Below, one piece after another: positions 57,235 through 64,000 of a DNA stretch of 64,000 nt. The stretch is from Agarilytica sp045430345 (GTDB lineage Bacteria > Pseudomonadota > Gammaproteobacteria > Pseudomonadales > Cellvibrionaceae). The notes under the pieces are model-generated. The model was not told where the DNA came from, did no database searches, and saw only the letters and a program-made list of their open reading frames with translations. A program made the position numbers and the translations under genes. The stretch is from contig JAILXT010000001.1 in assembly GCA_045430345.1 (NCBI GenBank), forward strand, positions 992,001 to 1,056,000, in the 5' to 3' direction. Each line of letters begins with the position of its first letter. Position 1 is the first letter of the stretch.

Positions 57235-57810
57235 ATGAGTGACCCCGGCACACCCGAAGACAAGGCATCGGCAGAAAGCAGTTGGTCCTACGTCTCAGAA
57301 ACCGTGAACATGTTGTATTTAGCGGTATGCCAAATCGAAACCACCATGACCGACGCCAACACCTCGGTAAATACGCTTACGGACAGTTTTACGCATTTAG
57401 CCAACCATACCAGGGAAGTGGGTTCTCAAGTTCAGAACGTTGAAAAACTCGAAGAGCTTTCCGATTTCAAACAAGACGTCACCAAAACAGCTGACGAAAT
57501 CCAAGATAACATCTCAAAAGCGATCCAAGCATTTCAATTTTATGATCGTGTTTGCCAGCGTGTTGATCATGTTGCCCGCAGTCTAGAAAAAGTCTCATCC
57601 CTGCTTGAAGACAATTCCAACATTAACGAAAAATCGTCTTGGAAAAACATCCAAGAGACCATCAAGTCTAGCTACACAATGGAAGCTGAACGTATTATGT
57701 TCGAATTCATTATGCGGGGCGGCAGCGTGAAAGAAGCCTTAGAGATATACAATCACCACTTCCAACAAGAGCCAGAAGAAAAGGATGATGACGAGGTTGA
57801 GCTGTTTTAA
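57235..57810 (+). CDS. Hypothetical helical protein
   Basis: 191 residues, almost all predicted helix. The central part (NISKAIQAFQFYDRVCQRVDHVARSLEKV) is the most distinctive, and the N-terminal part (TEVNML-like, IETTMTDANTSVNTLTDSFT) looks like a coiled coil. The acidic tail (EPEEKDDDEVELF) recalls the C-terminus of CheZ-type proteins, and the FQFYDR pattern also suggests a chemotaxis-type phosphatase, but the CheZ motif is not convincing. It lies 113 bases after slt. Confidence 0.6.
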   Translation: MSDPGTPEDKASAESSWSYVSETVNMLYLAVCQIETTMTDANTSVNTLTDSFTHLANHTREVGSQVQNVEKLEELSDFKQDVTKTADEIQDNISKAIQAFQFYDRVCQRVDHVARSLEKVSSLLEDNSNINEKSSWKNIQETIKSSYTMEAERIMFEFIMRGGSVKEALEIYNHHFQQEPEEKDDDEVELF

Positions 57811-57848
57811 AAACAACACGCTCAAAATTTAATCGCGGCTCTGAAACC

Positions 57849-58082
57849 CTAAAGCGCCGCCAACCATTCGGAAAAATCACGCTCATCAAACGGCCAACCA
57901 ATCTCTTTTCCTGTCGCTTCGTGCTTCACAACAGGAATCCTCACCCCATACCGTGCAAATAAAGTTTCATTATCCGCGATGTCCACAATCTGGATGTCCG
58001 ACTCGCTCGTGATCTGCGGACGAATAATCGTCAACGCCTGGTCACACAGGTGACAGCCCAGGGTACTGTATAGAATAAACAT
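57849..58082 (-). CDS. Glutaredoxin-like small thioredoxin-fold protein
   Basis: 77 residues. LYSTLGCHLCDQA gives a CxxC redox pair (Cys10, Cys13) at the start of a thioredoxin fold, and GVRIPVVKHE supplies the cis-Pro. It fits the short DUF836/glutaredoxin family, which may help thiol-disulphide exchange in the cytosol. It is convergent with the helical-protein gene, 38 bases away. Confidence 0.85.
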   Translation of the reverse strand: MFILYSTLGCHLCDQALTIIRPQITSESDIQIVDIADNETLFARYGVRIPVVKHEATGKEIGWPFDERDFSEWLAAL

Positions 58083-58203
58083 AATTTATGTTCTGTAATT
58101 TTGAATACGCATAGAAAACAAGAAGCGGATGCTAATCGCCTAGCATCAGGCGATGCAAGTATTTATAGCAGAGAATTATTGCGGGGAACCGATTACGTTA
58201 ACG

Positions 58204-59562
58204 CTAGGCCAAACGATCTAACATTTTTTCCATAAACGACTGCAGCTTACCGGCATGACGCCCTTCACTATCACGCGCTTCTGCAATGCGCTCAGCAATC
58301 GTAGGCAACTCTTTTCGTTCAACGCCAAGACCATCGGCTTTGTCGACCACATCTTGTAGCATTTTTACAAACCCCATCAAACGGTTAACACTCGTATCGC
58401 CCTTCCCGTTAAGGTAATGCTCTTTAAGTGATTCAATACCGCCGGTATGGGGCTTGCTTTCCTCCTGAACGCGCGCATAGGTTGTTTCTATTTTTGTGGT
58501 CACTTCTTGGTGGAGGTTTAGCGAAAACTGCGCGATTTCATTTTCATCAAAGCCTATTTCTAAGGCCATTTCAAAAGCCTCTTCGATATTCCCAGAGAAA
58601 AATGATTCTGAAAGCGAGCCAACTTGATTCAGAAGATCATTGATAGCACTTAACTCATCTTCATCTAGCTCACCATCAACCGCAATATGAAAACTATTGG
58701 ACTCGTAGTGCTCGCTCTCATATCGGTCGGAACGGTAATTTTCGTACCCTGATGCGTAATTGACTTGGCTTGCACTAACACGATCACCCCGCATCGCCGA
58801 GGCATTAATCGTGACGGTATCACCGTCCTGCGTCTTTAAGGAGAACGAAAAGTCGCGCTTCGCCAAGTTCTCGTAATTAATTGTCGAAGATTCAAGTAGC
58901 TGAGCGAACTCTTCGCCCGGCTTAACCAAGTTATTCGCGAATGCTGCAAAAGTGGATTGAGGGTCTTGCGCTACAGGTGCTGGCGCCGTTGAAATCGTTT
59001 GAATGGATTCAGCCGGTTGCTCAGTGTCCGCCACCTCATCGTCTACCGCCCCTGCCACTGGAGACTCAAGGCCATACTCTTCAGCAAGTTCACTTAGACC
59101 ATCTAAAACATCCGTTTTCGTTTGGCCTATCGCGTCTTCAACCTCAGGCGATAACAAGCCCGCGCCGGCCAATTGCTCATAAGCCTCACCAAAGCCTTTC
59201 AAAAAGCCTTCTAACCCCGCCTCAAGGCGGGACTGAAGCTCTTCTGGTGTTGCGCCTTCAGCAGCATCTTGCTGTAAACGCAAAGTGATAAAGCTCAAAA
59301 TATTTGTAGCTGCTTGGGTTTTCGCGGGGGGCTCGCTCACCGCTTCAACAGGGGCAACAGGCTTCGGTGCGTATGTATAATTCCGCTCAGCTTTGCCACT
59401 GATCGTGACGGAGCTGGAATAAGATGCTGAAACCGACAAAGTGCTCTGCCCCTCAGACTGCTGCTTGTTAACAGTGAGTTCAGCACTTTTGGCGTATTGT
59501 TCAGTTTGTTGATAGCGGAATGAAAAATCAGTGGCCTGTCCGCTCTGAGCGATTGAATTCAT
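58204..59562 (-). CDS. DUF5610-domain protein
   Basis: 452 residues. The N-terminal ~80 residues are Ser/Thr/Gln-rich and low in structure. NILSFITLRLQQDAAEGATP (~86-105) followed by LEAGLEGFLKGFGEAYEQL fits DUF5610. A second helical region follows at ~300-360, with a Ser/Tyr-rich segment before it (SGYENYRSDRYESEHYES). No signal peptide is seen. The function is unknown. It lies downstream of the FHA gene on the same strand. Confidence 0.65.
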   Translation of the reverse strand: MNSIAQSGQATDFSFRYQQTEQYAKSAELTVNKQQSEGQSTLSVSASYSSSVTISGKAERNYTYAPKPVAPVEAVSEPPAKTQAATNILSFITLRLQQDAAEGATPEELQSRLEAGLEGFLKGFGEAYEQLAGAGLLSPEVEDAIGQTKTDVLDGLSELAEEYGLESPVAGAVDDEVADTEQPAESIQTISTAPAPVAQDPQSTFAAFANNLVKPGEEFAQLLESSTINYENLAKRDFSFSLKTQDGDTVTINASAMRGDRVSASQVNYASGYENYRSDRYESEHYESNSFHIAVDGELDEDELSAINDLLNQVGSLSESFFSGNIEEAFEMALEIGFDENEIAQFSLNLHQEVTTKIETTYARVQEESKPHTGGIESLKEHYLNGKGDTSVNRLMGFVKMLQDVVDKADGLGVERKELPTIAERIAEARDSEGRHAGKLQSFMEKMLDRLA

Positions 59563-59742
59563 TGCACCAGTCCCGTTTAAAATCTATTAAACGAGAGATC
59601 GGCGGAAATAAGGAAAACTTAAAGACCGAATACTTATAAAAAAGCACAGTGGAAAGAGGCAAACTAAAGGCCATTAGGGGCGCCAAGGCCGGAGGGCCTA
59701 CAAACCGCCCCAATAATCACGCCCCATCTATTTTTTGGCCAT

Positions 59743-60639
59743 TTATTTCAAGAAAAACCAAGCAATGGCAGCACCCACCAGTACGGCAACGCCAGCGAAG
59801 ATCATCCCCGTACTCTTGGGCTCTTCTTCAGACACAGATTGTGTTTTTATCTTCGGCGCGACTTTGGCGGGTTTTGGCGCACTGGTCCGCGGTTTTGGTT
59901 TCGACGAGGCGGCAGATTTTTCTGCGGGTTTGTGCCCGCCCATATCGTCTGGCATCTTCAGTGCGGGGCGAATCGTCGTTAAATTCCCATCGCTAGATGG
60001 GCGCATCGTGGTCTTATCTTCGTCGATAATGGGGCCTATGACGCGAAACCGTAAGGTATCGAAGCTCACTTCATCCCCGGCAATGGCTTTAGCAATATTA
60101 ACTTTTTTACCATTAATATAGGTACCGTTCGAGGAATTCAAATCTTCGATTTTGAGACCGCTCGGCGTAACCTCCACCTTCGCGTGCTTACGAGAAAGGT
60201 GCACCACACCTAAACTGATATCACATTCTTGCGAACGACCAATCACATGGCTACCGCTTAACGGGAAGTGTTTGTCTGCAAGCGCGGTATTAAGTGCTTT
60301 TAGTGCCCAACCGTCAGCTGCCTGGTCAGGTTTCGGTGATGCTTTTTTGGCTGCTTTTGGATCAAGAAGCTCTAGCTCTTCATCACCCAACTTCAACATA
60401 TCTCCAGGCTTCATCTGAACTTTGTCGGAAACGGCTTCCCCATTAACGGTTAAAGCCGCTCCTCCAACCAAATTGATCAGCTCAACCACGTCACCATTAA
60501 TTAAAAGCTCTGCATGTTTTGCCAGTACACCAGCGCCAGAGACAGTAATATCACTTGAACCATCACTACCTAGGGTATATTTCTTTTCGACGAGCCATAA
60601 CGGCACTTTTGATGAGCTTTTGTTTCGCAGTTGCAACAT
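59743..60639 (-). CDS. Two-FHA-domain membrane protein
   Basis: 298 residues. A first, weak FHA-like domain (~1-95; YTLGSDGSSDITVSG) precedes a classic FHA domain (~125-200; HVIGRSQECDISL, HLSRKHAKV, DLNSSNGTYING), which binds phosphothreonine. A Pro/Lys-rich linker leads to a C-terminal membrane helix (GMIFAGVAVLVGAAIAWFFL). It is divergent from a PP2C-type phosphatase, a common signalling pair. No Ser/Thr kinase is seen in the window. Confidence 0.85.
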   Translation of the reverse strand: MLQLRNKSSSKVPLWLVEKKYTLGSDGSSDITVSGAGVLAKHAELLINGDVVELINLVGGAALTVNGEAVSDKVQMKPGDMLKLGDEELELLDPKAAKKASPKPDQAADGWALKALNTALADKHFPLSGSHVIGRSQECDISLGVVHLSRKHAKVEVTPSGLKIEDLNSSNGTYINGKKVNIAKAIAGDEVSFDTLRFRVIGPIIDEDKTTMRPSSDGNLTTIRPALKMPDDMGGHKPAEKSAASSKPKPRTSAPKPAKVAPKIKTQSVSEEEPKSTGMIFAGVAVLVGAAIAWFFLK

Positions 60640-60858
60640 GAGAGAGCGACCCTACCTTGTTTAATATTTTTATATTCTAAGAGCGTGGCGTGTCTATCCT
60701 AACGATTATTTGAACGATAGTGGTTTTTAAACGAGCTGTCACCCTGCTAGCGTCCACAATTTGTGAATACAGCCAAGAAAATTCTATCGAATTCGCGACT
60801 TATCCTGAATTTTAGTTTAGTCTAAGTTGTATGATCGATCGATTGAAACGTACGGCAT

Positions 60859-61632
60859 ATGCACTTTTGGCGATATAGCGCTGCTACAGATGTAGGCTTA
60901 CAACGCACCAATAACGAAGACAGTTATCTAAGCTGTCCGGACCTTGGTCTGTGGATCGTAGCCGATGGCATGGGCGGTCACGCTGCGGGTGAAGTCGCAA
61001 GCGCCATTGTGTCTGAAACAATAAAGACTGAAGTCGAAAACGGCGCAGAACTTTCTGACGCCATTCAAACAAGCCACCGAGAAGTACTCACCTCAGCCGC
61101 CAATGGCCATGGCGGCCAGGGCATGGGCTCTACCGTTGTCACGATGCAAACTAACGGTCAACATTATGAAATCGCTTGGGTTGGCGATAGCCGCGCCTAC
61201 TTATGGTCCCCGTCTTCAGATAAGCGTTTAACACAGCTCACTACCGATCACTCATATGTGCAGATGCTCTATCAAACGGGTGCCATTAGTGAAGAAGAAT
61301 TAGACACACACCCGGAAAAAAACATCATCACTCAATGCTTGGGTTCTATCGAGCTTGAATCCGTCACCGTCGATACGTGCGAAGGTGAATGGCAAAAAGG
61401 CGAATGGATTTTACTTTGCAGTGACGGACTAAGCGATGCGGTTCCCAGCAATGATATCGTTGATATTCTCGCCAACGTCACCTCAGCTCAAGCAGCCGCT
61501 GACGCGCTGATCAAGTCCGCACTCGATCATGGCGGCAAAGACAACATCACTGTCTCGGTTATTGAATGCCAGACCCCCTACGAAAGTTTTTTACATAGTT
61601 TTACGCAATCCCTCTCAAAATTCTTCAAATAA
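60859..61632 (+). CDS. PP2C-type serine/threonine protein phosphatase
   Basis: 257 residues. TDVGLQRTNNEDSY, VADGMGGHAAGE, GMGSTVV, WVGDSRAYLW, CSDGLSDAV and GGKDNITVSV are the PP2C motifs; the Asp residues coordinate Mn/Mg. There is no membrane segment. It resembles Stp/PppA phosphatases that reverse Hanks-kinase phosphorylation; PppA enzymes act on type VI secretion through an FHA protein. The divergent FHA gene fits such a pair, but a kinase is missing here. Confidence 0.92.
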   Translation: MHFWRYSAATDVGLQRTNNEDSYLSCPDLGLWIVADGMGGHAAGEVASAIVSETIKTEVENGAELSDAIQTSHREVLTSAANGHGGQGMGSTVVTMQTNGQHYEIAWVGDSRAYLWSPSSDKRLTQLTTDHSYVQMLYQTGAISEEELDTHPEKNIITQCLGSIELESVTVDTCEGEWQKGEWILLCSDGLSDAVPSNDIVDILANVTSAQAAADALIKSALDHGGKDNITVSVIECQTPYESFLHSFTQSLSKFFK

Positions 61633-61715
61633 TTCTATATCATGCGCCCCAATAGAAAGTAAGCCCAAAGCTTGCTCAGCTGAACGTATTTAATCCAGAT
61701 TTTATAGGTCCATAC

Positions 61716-62486
61716 ATGAACAAAATTTACGCTGTCGCTTTTTTGCCAGTCCTCGCATGCAACGCTTTCGCGGAAGAAGATAAAAAGCTCGTCGCTGAAC
61801 TCGAAGTGGGCGTCATTGCCACCTCCGGGAACACCGAGACCCAATCCTACAAAAGCAAGCTGGACGTAAAACACGACTTAATTAGCTGGAGAAATCACTA
61901 CATTCTTGAAGGTCTATACAAGCGAGACAAAGTAGACGTTGACGACGGCACCGGGTCGATCACACAAGAAAACCGCACCACCGCTGAAAAGTATTTCGCC
62001 TCAGCTCAAGGCGACTATGTGTTAGACAAAGAACATGCAGCACTTTTTATCTACGGCGAGTACGACAAAAACCGTTTCAGTGGTTTTGATTATCAATACA
62101 CCGTTGCGCTAGGTTACTCCAACCGCTTATTCACCCACGACAACTCATATCTTGCCTACAACATCGGTCCTGGTATGACGTCCGACAAACCCGAAGATAT
62201 CGACGGTGTTGATCAAGACAGCGAAGAAACCTTTATCGTTCGTATGTCCGGTGAGTACGTATACGAATTCAGCGATAACGCAAAATTCACACAAACACTA
62301 AGCACAAACTACGCGACCAAAGACGACCGCAACACCAAAACCAAGTCTGTTTCCTCTGTAACGGCTCAATTGATGTCGTCACTGGCTTTACGCGCATCCT
62401 ACACGGTTGATTACAATTCAGAAGCCCCCGTTGGCCGTAAACACGCCGATACCGAGACATCACTAACGGTTGTCTATAACTTCTAA
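61716..62486 (+). CDS. DUF481-family outer-membrane protein
   Basis: 256 residues. A signal peptide (MNKIYAVAFLPVLACNAFA) is followed by alternating beta-strands that end in an aromatic residue (TVVYNF), typical of outer-membrane barrels. ELEVGVIATSGNTETQSYKSKLDV opens the DUF481 pattern (YdiY-like). The function is unknown. It starts 83 bases after the phosphatase gene and ends at a strong terminator. Confidence 0.9.
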   Translation: MNKIYAVAFLPVLACNAFAEEDKKLVAELEVGVIATSGNTETQSYKSKLDVKHDLISWRNHYILEGLYKRDKVDVDDGTGSITQENRTTAEKYFASAQGDYVLDKEHAALFIYGEYDKNRFSGFDYQYTVALGYSNRLFTHDNSYLAYNIGPGMTSDKPEDIDGVDQDSEETFIVRMSGEYVYEFSDNAKFTQTLSTNYATKDDRNTKTKSVSSVTAQLMSSLALRASYTVDYNSEAPVGRKHADTETSLTVVYNF

Positions 62487-62521
62487 ACCCTCGCGCCAAT
62501 CTATTACATCTATTCCTGTCA

Positions 62522-62560
62522 CGGGCCGCATTATCAAGCGTATAATGCGGCCCGAGTTTT
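62522..62560 (+). terminator. Rho-independent terminator after the DUF481 gene
   Basis: A perfect 13-base stem (CGGGCCGCATTAT) with a 7-base loop is followed by AGTTTTT. It separates the DUF481 gene from rapA. Confidence 0.93.
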
Positions 62561-62591
62561 TATATATCACCCAAAATAAGACATCCGCATT

Positions 62592-64000
62592 ATGAGTGAA
62601 TTTGTTCAGGGACAACGCTGGGTTGTCGATTCCGAGCCAGAACTGGGCCTAGGAACCGTCATCGAAACCGAAGGTCGTCACGTCAAAATATTTTTTGATC
62701 AAGCCGACTGTGAACGCACATACGCGATCAACCAAGCCCCTCTGACCCGCATTCGCTTTGCGGTAGAAGACGAAATCAAAACCGTCGAAGGAGAGCTCAG
62801 TACCGTTATTGCTGTACACGAGCAAAACGGTCTATGTTTTTACGAACTCGACGATACACGCATCATCCCCGAAACAAGCCTCTCATCTGAAATCCAGCTA
62901 AACCAACCATTTATGCGCTTGATGACAGGCCAACTCGACAAACCGCGCTGGTTCCACTTTAAACGAGAATTAAGTGCAGCCATCACCCGTCTTTGGCAAT
63001 CACGCCTTAACGGACTGCTGGGGATTCGAGCAAACCTGATCCCTCATCAATTGTCCGTGGCTTGGAACGCTTGTGAACACCAAAACGTGCGTGTTCTATT
63101 AGCGGATGAAGTCGGCTTAGGAAAAACCATTGAAGCGGGCATGATTTTATCTCGCCTAATCAAGCTAGAACGCGCTGAACGTGTACTTGTTGCCGTACCC
63201 GCTGCGCTGCAAGTGCAATGGCTTATCGAATTGGTGCGCCGCTTCTCTCTTACGCCAGAACTATTTAAAGGCGAAGACCACGACTTTACGACGGGGCAAA
63301 TTCACATTGTCCCCCACGCAATATTTGGTGAAAACCGTGAACTCATCAATGAAGCAAAATTCGATTTAATTATCGTCGACGAGGCTCATCACCTCACACC
63401 AGAAAGCGAAGAGTTTAAGTGCCTTGCCGATCTTTCCGAAACGGTCAACCATCTTGTACTGCTTACTGCAACGCCCGAACAGTTAGGAATACAAAGCCAC
63501 TTCGCGCGTCTCAACCTACTCGACCCGGCAAAATTCCCAGAATTCGATGCCTTTGTCGCACAAGAAGAACGCTACATTCAGCTCAATCAAGACATCAAAG
63601 AACTGCCCGGCAGTCGCGCTAAAATTATCGATGAATATCAATTAGATATTGAAGACAAAGACAGCGACGACACAGTCATTTCTCAGCTGCTAGACAGCCA
63701 CGGCGTCGGCCGCGTCGTATTTCGGAATGTCCGCTCAGCAACGGAAGGCTTTCCCAGCCGAATTGCTCAACCCGACATTCTCGAAAACGATTCATGGGAA
63801 GCGAAATACGAATGGCTCGGCCAATGGCTCAAAGCCAACAAAGATGAAAAAGTACTCGTCATATGCCACGACATCCAACACGTCGGTGAATGCGAAAACT
63901 ATTTATGGCAAAAACACGGCTTCGATGCGGCCGTATTCCATGAAGAGCAAGACCTTATTGAACGAGATCGTGCCGCGGCCTACTTCGCAGATGAAGAAGA
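62592..64000 (+). CDS. rapA: RNA polymerase-associated ATPase RapA (HepA), 5' part; runs off the right edge
   Basis: The first ~470 residues of a protein normally ~950 long. It starts at ATG 62592 (MSEFVQGQRWVVDSEPELGL) with the N-terminal Tudor-like beta domains. Then comes the SNF2 ATPase: ADEVGLGKTIEAG holds Walker A and VDEAHHLT holds the DEAH box. LPGSRAKIIDEYQLD and SHGVGRVVFRNVR match RapA rather than other SNF2 proteins. The frame is open to the last base. RapA recycles stalled RNA polymerase. No long overlapping frame competes. Confidence 0.93.
   Translation, partial: MSEFVQGQRWVVDSEPELGLGTVIETEGRHVKIFFDQADCERTYAINQAPLTRIRFAVEDEIKTVEGELSTVIAVHEQNGLCFYELDDTRIIPETSLSSEIQLNQPFMRLMTGQLDKPRWFHFKRELSAAITRLWQSRLNGLLGIRANLIPHQLSVAWNACEHQNVRVLLADEVGLGKTIEAGMILSRLIKLERAERVLVAVPAALQVQWLIELVRRFSLTPELFKGEDHDFTTGQIHIVPHAIFGENRELINEAKFDLIIVDEAHHLTPESEEFKCLADLSETVNHLVLLTATPEQLGIQSHFARLNLLDPAKFPEFDAFVAQEERYIQLNQDIKELPGSRAKIIDEYQLDIEDKDSDDTVISQLLDSHGVGRVVFRNVRSATEGFPSRIAQPDILENDSWEAKYEWLGQWLKANKDEKVLVICHDIQHVGECENYLWQKHGFDAAVFHEEQDLIERDRAAAYFADEE

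Overview
The window looks like a chromosomal segment of a marine gammaproteobacterium, probably near the Cellvibrionales (Teredinibacter/Saccharophagus type). The evidence is indirect. The order lexA-sulA-small protein-DUF6586-topA ... usp-uup-slt matches my recollection of Pseudomonas. A secreted esterase has a long Thr-Pro linker typical of marine polysaccharide degraders. A large trans-AT polyketide synthase and type VI secretion genes are also present. The species is not claimed.

Bases 1-23,370 (+ strand) are the right-hand end of a trans-AT polyketide cluster. The part of the beta-branching (HCS) cassette that is visible comprises the C-terminal part of a decarboxylating-type KS, an HMG-CoA-synthase homologue and an ECH1-type enoyl-CoA hydratase. 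Two modular megasynthases follow, with no AT domain: PKS1 = KR-ACP / KS1-DH-ACP-ACP / KS2-ACP / KS3-KR-ACP / KS4, and PKS2 = ACP / KS5-DH-cMT-ACP / KS6. Two modules are split between proteins. KS6 has lost one catalytic His (NIGH to NIGY) and should not elongate. There is no thioesterase. The last gene is a short condensation/acyltransferase-superfamily protein with an HxxxDG motif, a candidate chain-release enzyme. A hairpin at 23,340-23,368 closes the cluster.

Bases 23,400-34,540 hold ordinary accessory genes: a PHB-depolymerase-like secreted esterase, an RhlE-type RNA helicase, an HPP membrane protein, a conserved small protein, a single-domain globin, a DUF1266-TPR gene pair, a TonB-dependent receptor with an STN domain, and a serine-acetyltransferase-like enzyme.

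Bases 35,000-45,060 (- strand) are a type VI secretion hcp/vgrG accessory island without core apparatus genes: hcp, vgrG, DUF6484, DUF2169, PAAR-like DUF4150, TIGR02270, a catalytically dead ketosynthase-like protein, a Tle1-type (DUF2235) lipase effector and a DUF2931 lipoprotein that is probably its immunity protein.

Bases 45,560-64,000 are housekeeping: the LexA-controlled lexA-sulA pair, topA, several conserved proteins of unknown function, UspA, ABC-F Uup, lytic transglycosylase Slt, a thioredoxin-fold protein, DUF5610, a divergent FHA/PP2C pair, a DUF481 outer-membrane protein and the 5' part of rapA, which runs off the end. No tRNA, rRNA, CRISPR array or insertion sequence was recognised.
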